DNA of 64,000 bases from Gordonibacter massiliensis (ex Traore et al. 2017) (GCA_900170005.1 LT827128.1:1980168-2044167); one strand, 5' to 3'; shown: positions 53,341 through 62,574, numbered from the stretch's first letter. Made by a program: numbers and translations. Notes: generated by a model from the letters alone, not told the origin.

Positions 53341-55140
53341 CTACTTCTTCTCGTCGCCGCCCATGCCCGTGACGTCCTCGTCCTCGCGCACGAGCGCGTC
53401 CTTGAGCGCGTCCTCCCCGCGCTCGCGCAGCAGCGTTTCCTCCACGCTCGCAAGCGGCGTGCGGGCGGAGCCTCCGTCGAAGTCCTCCTGCACCTTCTCC
53501 AGCAGCTCGTCCTGGCCTTCCTCGCGCAGGACGCGCACCACCTCGTTGCGCACGGCCTCGCGCACATCCCCGATGGATCCCCCACCCAGAAGGCCGGTGG
53601 GGCCCAGGTCCACGGCGATCTCGAACACGCCGCCGCGCTTCTTCGCGGCCTCGAGCTCCTCTTTGATGGCCGGATCCTCCAGATCGCGCAGCAGCTCCTC
53701 GGACTCGCGCGCCGCCTCGTCGCCCGCCGTCTGGCGCGCGATGTCGTCGCCGCTGGCCGAGAGGTACGCCACGCCGCGCTTCTGCGCCGCCTTCGCCTGC
53801 AGGAACAGCAGCACGAAGCCCAGCACGCCGGCCAGAAGCGACGCCGCCAGAATGCCCAGCTTCGCGGTGGCCACCAGGCCCTCGTCGGGGAACGCCAGGT
53901 TCGCCACGAAGATGGCCATGGTGAAGCCCACGCCGCCCAGGATGCTGGCGCCCAGCATGTGGCCCCAGTTCACGTTCTCGGGCAGCGAAGCCAACTTCGT
54001 CTTCACCACGGCGAAGCTGAACAGCATGATGCCCAGCGGTTTGCCCACCAACAGGCCCAGCAGCACGCCGTAGAGCACCGGGCTGGAGAGCATGGCGCCC
54101 ACGTCGGCGCCCAAGAAGCTCACGTCGGCGTTCGTGAGGGCGAACAGCGGCAGGATGCCGAAGTACACCCACGGGTACAGCCGGTGCTCAAGGCGCGTTG
54201 CCGGCGGCACCACCTGGCGCGCCACGCGGCTTAAGTCCTGCACCGTTTCGATGTAGTCGCCCTGCGCGATGACGGGCGTCTCGGGCTCGAACGCGGCGCG
54301 CGCCTCGCGCACCTTGTCGCCCGACCATGTGAGGAAGCTCTTGATGTTCACGCGCGACCCCGACGGGATGGTGAACGCCAGCAGCACGCCGGCGATGGTG
54401 GCGTGCACGCCCGACATGTACACGCAGTACCACAGCACGGCGCCCACCAGCAGGTACGGGATGAGCGAGTAGATGTGGTTGCGGTTCATGAGCACGAGCA
54501 CGAACAGCACCACGGCCGCGGCGGCCAGCCACGGCAGCGACGGGCTGTGCCCGTAGAAGATGGCGATGACCAGAATGGCGATGATGTCGTCGGCCACGGC
54601 GAGCGTGCTCAAGAACACGCGCACGCCGTTCGGCACGCGATTGCCCAAAAGCGCCAGGATGCCCAACGCAAACGCGATGTCGGTGGCCGTGGGCACGCCC
54701 CAGCCGTGCGCCGTTTCCGGGTTCGTGGCGTTGAACGCCAGGTAGATGCCGATGGGCGCCAGCACGCCGCCCACGGCCGCCACGATGGGCAGCAGCGCCT
54801 GGCGGATGTTCGTGAGCTCGCCCACCGTGAGCTCGTACTTCACTTCAAGGCCCACCAGCAGGAAGAAGATGGCCATGAAGATGTCGTTGATGACGTGCCC
54901 GAGCGACATACCGGCAAGCCCGTCGCCGAAGAACACACCCACCTCCGTGTGCCAGAATTCCAGGAACGCCTCGTACGCCCCCGTGTTCGCCACGATGAGC
55001 GCCACGACGGCCGCCACGAGCATGGCGCCCGCGGCCTTCGTCGAGGAGTGCGTGAACTGGATGAGCTTGCGGTACCGGGCCTGATGGCCCTGCACCTCGT
55101 TGATGAACAGCTTCTGCTCTTTGGCCGGTGTGGATGACAT
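53341..55140 (-). CDS. nhaA: NhaA Na+/H+ antiporter with a C-terminal acidic extension
   Basis: This 599-residue protein has the NhaA core with about twelve spans. The two adjacent aspartates of the ion site appear in LAVADDIIAILVIAI, and the P-T-D of TM4 in GVPTATDIAFALGILALLGNRV. A conserved NINDIFMAIFFLLVGLEVK-like segment is also present. The last 170 residues, after the final helix (LLAGVLGFVLLFLQAKA), are a charged, helical cytoplasmic domain. Such extended NhaA proteins are known in actinobacteria, but the domain's function is not. The start MSSTPAKEQK at 55140 is chosen over an upstream TTG. Confidence 0.93.
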   Translation of the reverse strand: MSSTPAKEQKLFINEVQGHQARYRKLIQFTHSSTKAAGAMLVAAVVALIVANTGAYEAFLEFWHTEVGVFFGDGLAGMSLGHVINDIFMAIFFLLVGLEVKYELTVGELTNIRQALLPIVAAVGGVLAPIGIYLAFNATNPETAHGWGVPTATDIAFALGILALLGNRVPNGVRVFLSTLAVADDIIAILVIAIFYGHSPSLPWLAAAAVVLFVLVLMNRNHIYSLIPYLLVGAVLWYCVYMSGVHATIAGVLLAFTIPSGSRVNIKSFLTWSGDKVREARAAFEPETPVIAQGDYIETVQDLSRVARQVVPPATRLEHRLYPWVYFGILPLFALTNADVSFLGADVGAMLSSPVLYGVLLGLLVGKPLGIMLFSFAVVKTKLASLPENVNWGHMLGASILGGVGFTMAIFVANLAFPDEGLVATAKLGILAASLLAGVLGFVLLFLQAKAAQKRGVAYLSASGDDIARQTAGDEAARESEELLRDLEDPAIKEELEAAKKRGGVFEIAVDLGPTGLLGGGSIGDVREAVRNEVVRVLREEGQDELLEKVQEDFDGGSARTPLASVEETLLRERGEDALKDALVREDEDVTGMGGDEKK

Positions 55141-55471
55141 GGTCGCCCTATCTGTTAACAAAACCTAAAGACTGCATTATCCCTTATACACCCTCGCACC
55201 CCGCTCGCCCGCCACCCGTTTCCAACCCGATTTCACAACGTAGCGCATTCTCTTCAGAGGAGCGATGCCGTTCTCTGCGCCGTTTTCTCAACGGCTCGAA
55301 AATACCCTGCCGCAACCCGGTGTTTTGCGCTATGCTGTACCCATCAGCTTAGGCGTTAGGAGTCGGCTTGGGTCTTGCATGAGCGGCATATCGGTTTCCG
55401 CCCGCATGACCAGGTACGGGGTTCTGAAGCCAGGCTGTTTTTTATTCGCCACGAGGTAAGAGGTGAGTGCT
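55141..55471. promoter_or_regulatory. 331-bp divergent region between nhaA and hpf
   Basis: No gene is visible. On the plus strand TATGCT (near 55331) has a weak -35 (TGCCGC) 17 bp upstream and would give hpf a leader of about 130 nt. A minus-strand GATAAT box lies about 45 nt before nhaA. The leader of hpf contains short inverted repeats but no recognisable riboswitch. Confidence 0.4.
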
Positions 55472-56044
55472 ATGAGCATTACCGTAGCCGGACGCAAAAT
55501 GCCCGTAACCGATGCACTGCGTCAATACGCCGAAGAGAAGATCGGCAACTCCATGAAGGTCATGGACATCGACCCGCTGGTTGCCGAGGTCGTTCTGTAC
55601 GTCGAGAAAAACCCCGCGAACCCCCGCCCCGCCTGCTGTGAGGTCACGCTGCGCACGAAGGGCCACATCATCCGCGTGGAGGAATGCGAAGAGGACATGT
55701 ACGCTGCCATCGACGTGGCCGCCGCGAAGGTGGTCCGCCAGCTGCGCAAGTACAAGACGAAGGTCATCGACCGCAAGCTGCGCGCTGTAGACGAGACCAT
55801 CCGCACCGAGCCCGTGCCGGCCAAGGACCTCGACCAGCTCATGGAGGAGCTCACGGCCGACGAAGAGGTCGTGCGCGTGAAGGAGATCGAGTTCGAGCCG
55901 CTGACCGAGGAGGAGGCCCTGGTGAAGATCGACCTTCTGGGCCACGACTTCTTCGCCTACACCGACCGCGACACCAGCATGGTGAACGTGCTGTACCGTC
56001 GCGACGACGGCGGCTACGGCCTGCTCAAGCAGAAGGAAGAGTAA
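55472..56044 (+). CDS. hpf: Long-form ribosome hibernation promoting factor
   Basis: This 190-residue long HPF joins 70S ribosomes into inactive 100S dimers in stationary phase. The N-terminal domain begins ITVAGRKMPVTDALRQYAEEKI, followed by the linker and the C-terminal dimerisation domain (VRVKEIEFEPLTEEEALVKIDLLGHDFFAYTDRDTSMVNVLYRRDDGGYGLL). ATG at 55472 follows AGAGGTG at 6 nt. A strong terminator lies 24 bp downstream. Confidence 0.95.
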   Translation: MSITVAGRKMPVTDALRQYAEEKIGNSMKVMDIDPLVAEVVLYVEKNPANPRPACCEVTLRTKGHIIRVEECEEDMYAAIDVAAAKVVRQLRKYKTKVIDRKLRAVDETIRTEPVPAKDLDQLMEELTADEEVVRVKEIEFEPLTEEEALVKIDLLGHDFFAYTDRDTSMVNVLYRRDDGGYGLLKQKEE

Positions 56045-56067
56045 GCGCACCTCGAAACCGCGCTTGG

Positions 56068-56094
56068 GAAGCGGCCCTCCGGGGCCGCTTCTTT
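56068..56094 (+). terminator. Intrinsic terminator of hpf
   Basis: GAAGCGGCC pairs with GGCCGCTTC across a six-base loop (56068-56091) and is followed by TTTATGG. It ends the hpf transcript before the convergent SRAP gene. Confidence 0.85.
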
Positions 56095-56128
56095 ATGGTA
56101 AGGCGGGGGCCGCTTCTTCGTTGGGCGC

Positions 56129-56824
56129 TCAAGCCATGCGGCAGGCCAGCTCCACGTCGCGGCGGTCGAACAGGTCCGCGTAGCGCGGGCCGAGCCACGC
56201 TTCCAGCTCGGAGGGGCGCAGCACGAGCGGCATGCGGTCGTGCACGTCGTTCACCCAGCGGTTCGGCTCGCAGGTCATGATGGAGAAGTGGTCGTCCTCG
56301 TATATGCCCGCGAGGAACGTGACCGGGCTTTCCGGCAGGGTGAACGCGCATTGGGCCTTCACCTCGCGGCCCGTCTTGGGGCTCACGGAACGCACGGTTT
56401 TGTGGGGCTCGTAGAACCCCAACGTCGGCACCGCGCAACGCCGGCGGGCGAGCGACTCGCGCCACATCTCGCCGCGCGGGCCGGTGGCGGTGTCCACGCG
56501 CGTGTTGAACACCGGGCGCTTCGACCAGGTGACGGGATAGCCCCAGTTCAAGTCAGTGACAGCGAGGCGTCCTGCATCGAAGCCGGGCACCACCACGGAC
56601 ACGCGCGCGCCGGGAAACGCGTCCGCGCCGGCAGCCGGCAACGAAGAGGGCTCGTGAAGAATCGGCCCGTCTTCCTGGACGTCGAACAGGCCGAGCTGAC
56701 GCGGCGCAACGGGCCGTTCGGGCTGCACCGGCACTTCGACCTCGCCGATGGGCAGGCCCGCCTCCACCTCGCGCACGATGCGCTCCACCACCTCGCAAGG
56801 GATCATGGTGAACCGTCCGCACAT
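56129..56824 (-). CDS. SOS response-associated peptidase (SRAP/HMCES/YedK family)
   Basis: This 231-residue protein forms a covalent bond with abasic sites in single-stranded DNA. C2 in MCGRFTM becomes the N-terminal thiazolidine cysteine after Met removal. The asparagine in FNTRVDTA and the HDRMPLVL histidine fit the conserved active site. The catalytic glutamate lies in GFYEPHK rather than the usual GFYEW. The start is fixed by MCGRF. It is divergent from the acyl carrier protein gene. Confidence 0.92.
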   Translation of the reverse strand: MCGRFTMIPCEVVERIVREVEAGLPIGEVEVPVQPERPVAPRQLGLFDVQEDGPILHEPSSLPAAGADAFPGARVSVVVPGFDAGRLAVTDLNWGYPVTWSKRPVFNTRVDTATGPRGEMWRESLARRRCAVPTLGFYEPHKTVRSVSPKTGREVKAQCAFTLPESPVTFLAGIYEDDHFSIMTCEPNRWVNDVHDRMPLVLRPSELEAWLGPRYADLFDRRDVELACRMA

Positions 56825-56941
56825 ACCGCCTCCTTCGCGCTGCGCCGGGCACACGACGCGCCGCCTTTGCCGCGTGGGGCTGCGCACCGCGCCCGCGTCT
56901 GCTACCATGGGTGCCGACGTTTTCCGAAGAAAGGAAGGCCC

Positions 56942-57160
56942 ATGGCCACCATCGACACCATCACGAACATCCTGCAGGAGAATCTCGACATCGATCCCGA
57001 CACCGTCACCGAGGCGTCCACGTTCGAATCCCTCGGCATCGACTCGCTCGACATGGTTGAGCTCATCTGCGACCTCGAGGAAGCCTGCGAGGTGGACTTC
57101 GGCGAGCCCGAGGGGCTCAACACCGTGGGCGACCTCGTCTCCTACATCGACTCCCTCTAG
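56942..57160 (+). CDS. Acyl carrier protein
   Basis: This 72-residue ACP has the phosphopantetheine serine in GIDSLDMVELICDLEE and the usual acidic helices. AAGGAAGG precedes its ATG. It stands alone, with no fatty-acid or polyketide synthesis gene nearby, so it may be the primary or a second ACP. The window cannot tell. Confidence 0.93.
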   Translation: MATIDTITNILQENLDIDPDTVTEASTFESLGIDSLDMVELICDLEEACEVDFGEPEGLNTVGDLVSYIDSL

Positions 57161-57237
57161 CCCGGCCATCGTAGCACGCCGGCGCAGGCAGGGAAAAGGC
57201 GCTGCGCCGAAAGTGCCGTTCCGTTGATTGCGTTTCT

Positions 57238-58794
57238 CTACAACGCGGCCTTGAGGGCGGCCACCGAGTACAGGCTGCCGAAGGCGCACACCAGGCCCTC
57301 TGGACCGGCGAGCTCGCGGGCGCGCGCGACGGCGTCGGCCATGTCGCGCGCGACGTAGGGGTTCACGCACGCCGAGCAGCCCAACAGATCCTGGCCGGTC
57401 CAACGGATGGCCCGCGCCAGCTTGTCGGCCGGCAGCGCGCGCGGGTTGTCCGGAGCCACGGCGACGAAGCCGCTGCCGTGCGGCAGGATGGCCTCGAGCA
57501 TGACCGGGTAGTCCTTGTCCTCCAACACGCCCACGATGAACACCGGCTTGACGCCGGGAAACACGTCGTCAAGCGACTCTGCGAGCGCGCGAGCTCCCTG
57601 CGGGTTGTGCCCTCCGTCCACCACCACGGTGGGACGGCCCTCGCCCGCGTCGACGATCTCGAACCTGCCGGGCCATTGCGCCCGCTCCACCCCGGCCCGC
57701 TCCGCCTCGTCGGAAATGCTCCAGCCGCGTTCGCGCAGCACGTTCACCGTCTCGAGGGCGAGCGCCGCGTTCGCCGGCTGGTAGCTTCCCAGCAACCGCG
57801 TGCGGTACGCGCGGCCCCGATAGGAGAACGGGCGCGCGAGCGTGGCGGATCGCAGGCCGTCGTCCCCAACAGGGGTGGGCGGCTCCCGCTTTTCGCCATC
57901 CCGAGCGGAGGTGCGCAGCGCCGGAGCCGAAGGATCCCCGGTGGCGACGGCCGGAACAGCTTTCCGTTGGCACCGCGCGGGATCCTTCGACTCCGCTTCG
58001 CTCCGCTCAGGATGACAGGGATCAAGCGTTTCGGCGCTCCGCTCAGGATGACAGGGGTCAAGCGTTTCGGCGGTCTGCTCGGGATGGCAGGATCGCCATT
58101 CCACCGGATCCACCTCCAATTGGGAGAAGTCCGGCACGACGAGCGTCGCGCCGTGGGCCTGCGCGGCCTTCTCGACCACGGCCATAGCCTCGGGGTCCTG
58201 CGGCCACGACACCACGGGCGCGCCGTCCTTCACGATGCCCGCCTTCTCGCCCGCGATAGCGGCGAGCGTGTTGCCCAGCAGCTTCGTGTGGTCCAACCCT
58301 ATGCGCGCTATGACGGTCGCCTCGGGCGCGTCGATGATGTTCGTGGAGTCCAAGCGGCCACCCAGCCCCACCTCCAACACCACGATGTCGCAGGCGCAAC
58401 GCGCGAAATGCTCCAGCGCCACGGCGGTCATGAGCTCGAACTCGGTAGAATGATCGCCGGTTTCAGCCGCCATGGCCTCGGCATGCTCGCGCACGGCCAG
58501 CGTCGCCGCCATGAGCTCGTCGGTCGAGATGTTGCGGCCGTCCACGCGGATGCGCTCCTCGAACGCCTCGATAAAGGGGCTCGTGAACAGCCCGGTTCGA
58601 TAGCCCGCCGCCTGAAGGATGGACGCGAGGTAGGCGCACGTCGACCCCTTGCCGTTCGTGCCCGCCACGTGCACGAACTTGAGGCGGTCCTGCGGCCGCC
58701 CCATACGCTCGAGCAACTCGCGGATGCGGTCGAGCCCCAGCCGCGACTCCTGCCACCGGGGCTCGTTGATGTACGCGATAGGGTCGAATGCCAT
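57238..58794 (-). CDS. folC: Folylpolyglutamate synthase/dihydrofolate synthase with an in-frame repeat insertion
   Basis: This 518-residue enzyme adds glutamates to folates. The P-loop is VAGTNGKGSTCAYL (residues 43-56) and the substrate loop VLEVGLGGRLDSTN, with IARIGLDHTKLLG and VDGGHNPQGARALAE in the C-terminal ligase domain. The start MAFDPIAYINEP at 58794 follows GAAGGTGGG. Residues 236-314 contain CHPEQTAETLDP, CHPERSAETLDP and CHPERSEAESKDP, then a basic Pro-rich stretch. These are translated intergenic repeats, making the protein about 80-90 residues longer than typical FolC, at a surface loop between the two domains. Confidence 0.95.
   Translation of the reverse strand: MAFDPIAYINEPRWQESRLGLDRIRELLERMGRPQDRLKFVHVAGTNGKGSTCAYLASILQAAGYRTGLFTSPFIEAFEERIRVDGRNISTDELMAATLAVREHAEAMAAETGDHSTEFELMTAVALEHFARCACDIVVLEVGLGGRLDSTNIIDAPEATVIARIGLDHTKLLGNTLAAIAGEKAGIVKDGAPVVSWPQDPEAMAVVEKAAQAHGATLVVPDFSQLEVDPVEWRSCHPEQTAETLDPCHPERSAETLDPCHPERSEAESKDPARCQRKAVPAVATGDPSAPALRTSARDGEKREPPTPVGDDGLRSATLARPFSYRGRAYRTRLLGSYQPANAALALETVNVLRERGWSISDEAERAGVERAQWPGRFEIVDAGEGRPTVVVDGGHNPQGARALAESLDDVFPGVKPVFIVGVLEDKDYPVMLEAILPHGSGFVAVAPDNPRALPADKLARAIRWTGQDLLGCSACVNPYVARDMADAVARARELAGPEGLVCAFGSLYSVAALKAAL
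57892..58088. repeat. REP-type palindromic repeats expanded inside folC
   Basis: Units of the dispersed CATCCTGAGCGGAGC ... GAAGGATCC palindrome are visible. One is at 57892-57935, one inverted at 57979-58014, and two partial copies follow at 58025-58050 and 58068-58088. The partial copies and the inverted unit are spaced by 36 bp, a multiple of three, so the folC frame stays open. Each yields a CHPE(R/Q)-type peptide on the minus strand. Confidence 0.8.
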
Positions 58795-59023
58795 ACAGCC
58801 CACCTTCTCTCTTTCCAAGAAGTGAAACGCGCCGCCCTGCTCCCGATCGGAAGCCGGCAGGAAACTCAAGCGCGGCTAGCGCCGGGCGTTCACGGGGCTC
58901 GGGGGTTCGCCGCGAGATTCCGCAGGAGCCAAACAGCCCAGTGGGCTGTTTGCGCGACCTCAGGACTGCCCGAGCGTCGAATTCCCGGGTCCCGCGCACG
59001 CCCGGCGCGCCTCGCAGGTGGGC

Positions 59024-60535
59024 TTATTTCGCCGTCAGATATTCTGCGATGCCAGCCGCGGCGCGCTTGCCGGCGCCCATCGCCAGGATCACCGTCGCCG
59101 CGCCGATGACCGCGTCGCCGCCGGCGAACACGCCCGGCTTCGACGTGGCGCAGGTGCGCTCGTCGGCCACGATGAGGTTGCGCGACGTCGTTTCCAAGCC
59201 CGGCGTGGTTTGCGCGATGAGCGGGTTCGTCTTCGAGCCGGCGGCCACCACCAGCATATCGATGTCGACGACGAACTCGCTGCCCTCCACGGCCACGGGT
59301 CGCCGACGCCCGCTGGCGTCGGGCTCGCCCAGCTCCATGCGCACGCATTCCACGCCGCACGTCCAGCCCTTGTCGTCGCCCAAGATGCGCACGGGGTTCG
59401 TGAGCAGCTGGAACTCGATGCCCTCCTGCTCGGCATGGTGCACTTCCTCGGCGCGTGCGGGCATCTCCTCGCGGCCGCGGCGGTACACCACGGTGACGTC
59501 GGCCCCCAGGCGCTTGGCGGTGCGGGCCGCGTCCATGGCCACGTTGCCGCCGCCCACCACCACGCAGTGCTTGCCCGCGTACACCGGCGTGTCGTACTCG
59601 GGGAACAGGTAGGCCTTCATGAGGTTCACGCGCGTCAGCAGCTCGCTGGCCGCCATGACGCCGTTCAAGCCCTCGCCCTCGATGCCCAGATAGCTGGGGA
59701 TGCCGGCGCCCGTGCCCACGAACACGGCGTCGAAGCCGCGCTCGTCCATGAGCTCGTCGATGTCGTACAGCTTGCCCACCAGCGCGTTCGTCTCGAACGA
59801 CACGCCGCTTTCGCCAAGGGCCTCCACTTCGCGCGCCACGAGGTCCTTCGGCAGGCGGAACTCGGGAATGCCGTAAGTCAGCACCCCGCCCACCTTGTGC
59901 AGCGCCTCGAACACCGTCACGTCGCAGCCGCGCTTCGCCAGCTCGCCCGCGCACGTGAGCGACGCCGGACCCGAACCCACCACGGCAACGCGCTTCCCGG
60001 ACAGGTCGACGTCGGGAACCACGATCTCGTCGGGCTCGTCGGCGGCAACGGCCTCGGCCGGCGTCTCGCCTGCGGCCGCCGCCTCTTCGGCCCGTCGCTC
60101 CGCGAGCGCGGCAGCGGCCTTGGCGGCCTCCTCCGGATGCTCGAACGCCCAATCGGCCACGAAGCGCTCCAAGCGCCCGATGCCAACCGGCTCGCCGTTC
60201 TTGCCGCGCGTGCACACGCCCTCGCACTGCGACTCCTGCGGGCACACGCGACCGCAGATGGCGGGCAGCGCGTTCGCCTCCTTCACCAGCGCGTACGCCG
60301 CGCCGAAGTCGCCTTCGGCCACCTGCGCGACGAACTGCGGGATAGGCACGCCCACGGGACAGCCGTGCACGCAGGGCGACTTGGGGCACTGGATGCAACG
60401 GCGCGCCTCGTTGAAGGCGTCCTCGGCCGCATAGCCGAGCGCCACCTCCTCGAACGTCCGCGCGCGCTCGACCGGGTCGAGCTCGGGCATGGGCGTCTTT
60501 TCCTTCTGTCGGTTCACCTCGTAGCTGGTCGCCAT
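59024..60535 (-). CDS. NfnB/GltD-like NADPH oxidoreductase subunit
   Basis: This 503-residue FAD/Fe-S protein has N-terminal cysteine clusters (RCIQCPKSPCVHGCPVG, CGRVCPQESQCEGVC), an FAD-binding motif (VAVVGSGPASLTCAGELAKRG) and an NADPH domain (CVVVGGGNVAMDAARTAKRLG). With the following gene it matches NfnAB, which bifurcates electrons between NADPH, ferredoxin and NADH. A plain glutamate synthase small subunit is less likely because no large subunit is beside it. An Ala/Glu-rich insertion (residues about 135-165) interrupts the usual spacing. The partner stop codon lies 1 bp before this ATG. Confidence 0.87.
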   Translation of the reverse strand: MATSYEVNRQKEKTPMPELDPVERARTFEEVALGYAAEDAFNEARRCIQCPKSPCVHGCPVGVPIPQFVAQVAEGDFGAAYALVKEANALPAICGRVCPQESQCEGVCTRGKNGEPVGIGRLERFVADWAFEHPEEAAKAAAALAERRAEEAAAAGETPAEAVAADEPDEIVVPDVDLSGKRVAVVGSGPASLTCAGELAKRGCDVTVFEALHKVGGVLTYGIPEFRLPKDLVAREVEALGESGVSFETNALVGKLYDIDELMDERGFDAVFVGTGAGIPSYLGIEGEGLNGVMAASELLTRVNLMKAYLFPEYDTPVYAGKHCVVVGGGNVAMDAARTAKRLGADVTVVYRRGREEMPARAEEVHHAEQEGIEFQLLTNPVRILGDDKGWTCGVECVRMELGEPDASGRRRPVAVEGSEFVVDIDMLVVAAGSKTNPLIAQTTPGLETTSRNLIVADERTCATSKPGVFAGGDAVIGAATVILAMGAGKRAAAGIAEYLTAK

Positions 60536-60536
60536 G

Positions 60537-61415
60537 CTACGCCCCCTTCCGCTCGCCGTCGGCCGCCGCCACCGCAGCCCCGCCGTTGCAGTCGCGCCCT
60601 TCGGCCGCGTCGCGCGCGGCGCTCTCGAAGCTGCGGTACATCACACCGCGCCGCATGGCGTCGTCGAAGTCCACCAGATGCCCGTCGAAGTCCGGCCCGT
60701 CCACGCAGGCGTGCAGGTACTCGTCGCCCACCTTCACGCGGCAGCCGCCGCACATGCCGGTGCCGTCGATCATGAGCGGGTTCATGCTCACGAGCGTCTT
60801 GATGCCGTAGGGTTTCGTGGTGGCGGCCACGAACTTCATCATGATGACGGGGCCCACGGCCAGCACCAGGTCGTAGTCCGCGCCCTCGTCGATGCGCTGC
60901 TGCAGCGCCTGGGTGACCAGGCCCTTGTTGCCGTTGGAACCGTCGTCGGTCATGATGATCTGCCGCGTGGAGCACGCGTTGATCTCGTCTTCCAGCAGCA
61001 CCAGGTCCACGTTGCGGAAGCCCGTTATGACGTCCACTTCCGCACCGTGCTCGTAGAGCCATTTGGCCTGCGGGTACGCGATGGCCGTTCCCAGGCCGCC
61101 GCCGATGACGCACGCGCGCTTGGCGCCCTCGAGCTCCGTGGGGTTGCCCAGCGGGCCCGCGAAGTCCAGCAGCGCGTCGCCCTCCTTCATCTTCGCCAGG
61201 CGCATCGTGGTGGCGCCCACCGCCTGGAACACGATGGTGACGGTGCCTGCCTCCGGGTCGCAATCGTTCATGGTCAGCGGGATGCGCTCGCCCACTTCGT
61301 CGATGCGCAGCATGATGAACTGGCCCGGCTTGATCTTGCGCGCGATCTCGGGCGCGCGCACCACCATGCGGGTCACCTCCGCGTTGAGCGGTTCCACTCG
61401 TTCGATGGGATACAC
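60537..61415 (-). CDS. NfnA/SudB-like FAD/NAD-binding subunit
   Basis: This 292-residue ferredoxin-NADP reductase-type protein starts at a GTG (61415, MYPIERVEPLN) 8 nt after AGAGGG. It shows FAD-binding (GQFIMLRIDE, RIPLTMNDCD) and NAD-binding (CVIGGGLGTAIAYPQAKWL) motifs. The [2Fe-2S] motif with four cysteines follows near the C-terminus (DGTGMCGGCRVKV, HACVDGP). It pairs with the NfnB-like subunit downstream, separated by 1 bp. Together they would supply reduced ferredoxin or NADPH in an anaerobe. Confidence 0.88.
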   Translation of the reverse strand: MYPIERVEPLNAEVTRMVVRAPEIARKIKPGQFIMLRIDEVGERIPLTMNDCDPEAGTVTIVFQAVGATTMRLAKMKEGDALLDFAGPLGNPTELEGAKRACVIGGGLGTAIAYPQAKWLYEHGAEVDVITGFRNVDLVLLEDEINACSTRQIIMTDDGSNGNKGLVTQALQQRIDEGADYDLVLAVGPVIMMKFVAATTKPYGIKTLVSMNPLMIDGTGMCGGCRVKVGDEYLHACVDGPDFDGHLVDFDDAMRRGVMYRSFESAARDAAEGRDCNGGAAVAAADGERKGA

Positions 61416-61625
61416 GGCTTCTGCCCTCTCTCGTCTCAGATACAGAAGCAGCACCGGACGATGCACGGTGCCGCTTCCCATAGAAGTATGGCCGACATTA
61501 TAGCAACATGCCGTCCGCCTCCATGTTTCGAACGTGTTTCCAAGCGGTTAAGGGCAGGAAAACCACCTGCTTGCGGAGCAACCCTATAATCGAGCAGGCG
61601 GCGAAACACGAGCAGAGGGGGCAGC

Positions 61626-62549
61626 ATGGCAAAAAAGTACCTGTTTCGCCCGCATCTGACGCCCGTTGCGCTGAACGAGCCCGTGAAGCCCGACGACCAG
61701 GTGGTCGAGGTCATCTCCTCGGAAGAATTCGCCTCGCTCGGGCTGGGCGATGCCGAGCTGCAAGACGCCCTGCGCGCCCTTTCCACCGTGGAGAACACGT
61801 ACCTCGACGTGTATCCCGAAAGCCTCATCGGATCCTTCGCCGTGCCCGACAAGCACCATGTGCTCAGCGATCCGCTCTGCTTCGCCTTTTATCTGGACAA
61901 GCGGCACCTTGTCTTCATCGACGAGCGCGACACGTGCGTCAAGCTGCTCGACGTCATAGCGCAGCAGCAGGTGGTGAAGCGGCCCACCGTGGCACACTGC
62001 CTGTTCGAGTTCATGAAGCTCCTCGTGAAGGACGATCTAGTGTTCCTCGCCGACGTCGAAGACCGCATGGAAGACGTGGAAGAGCAGATCCTCGATCGCT
62101 GCGGCAACGTGGCGAACCGCAAAATGCTGGGCTTCCGTCGCAGGCTTCTGCGCATCGACACGTTTTACCAGCAGCTCGTCGACATGGCGGGAACGCTGGG
62201 CGACAACGAGAACAAGCTGCTCAGCCACGAAGAGAGCCGTCTGTTCCAGTCGTTGGAGAAAAACGTGGAACGCCTGCTCAAGCGCTCGCAAACGCTCAAA
62301 GAATACAGCCTGCAGCTGCGCGAGCTCTACCAGACGCAAATAGACATCCAGCAGAACGAGACCATGCAATGGTTCACGGTCATCACGACGCTCTTCGCCC
62401 CGCTCACGCTCATCACCAGCTGGTTCGGCATGAACTTCGCGAACATGCCCGGCCTGGATTGGGAATGGGGCTACCCCGCCATGATCGTGCTCTGCATGGT
62501 CATCGTGGCAGTGGAGCTGGTCATCTTCAAGCGCAAGAAGTGGCTGTAA
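61626..62549 (+). CDS. CorA family divalent metal ion transporter
   Basis: This 307-residue protein has a large cytoplasmic N-terminal domain and two C-terminal membrane helices with the GMN pore signature (WFGMNFANMPGL) and a basic tail (FKRKKWL). The family moves Mg2+, Co2+ or Ni2+. ATG at 61626 follows AGAGGGGGC; a TATAAT at 61585-61590 serves as the probable -10 box. The N-terminal domain is divergent from E. coli CorA. Confidence 0.93.
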   Translation: MAKKYLFRPHLTPVALNEPVKPDDQVVEVISSEEFASLGLGDAELQDALRALSTVENTYLDVYPESLIGSFAVPDKHHVLSDPLCFAFYLDKRHLVFIDERDTCVKLLDVIAQQQVVKRPTVAHCLFEFMKLLVKDDLVFLADVEDRMEDVEEQILDRCGNVANRKMLGFRRRLLRIDTFYQQLVDMAGTLGDNENKLLSHEESRLFQSLEKNVERLLKRSQTLKEYSLQLRELYQTQIDIQQNETMQWFTVITTLFAPLTLITSWFGMNFANMPGLDWEWGYPAMIVLCMVIVAVELVIFKRKKWL

Positions 62550-62574
62550 GGGCGCGCCGAACGAGCGGTTCGAC

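Noticed and set aside
51870-53372. A long plus-strand open frame across glmU
   Set aside because: It is antisense to an intact glmU and has no recognisable domain.
59024-60535. Glutamate synthase small subunit
   Set aside because: No large subunit is nearby. The immediately adjacent SudB-type FAD/[2Fe-2S] partner fits NfnAB instead.
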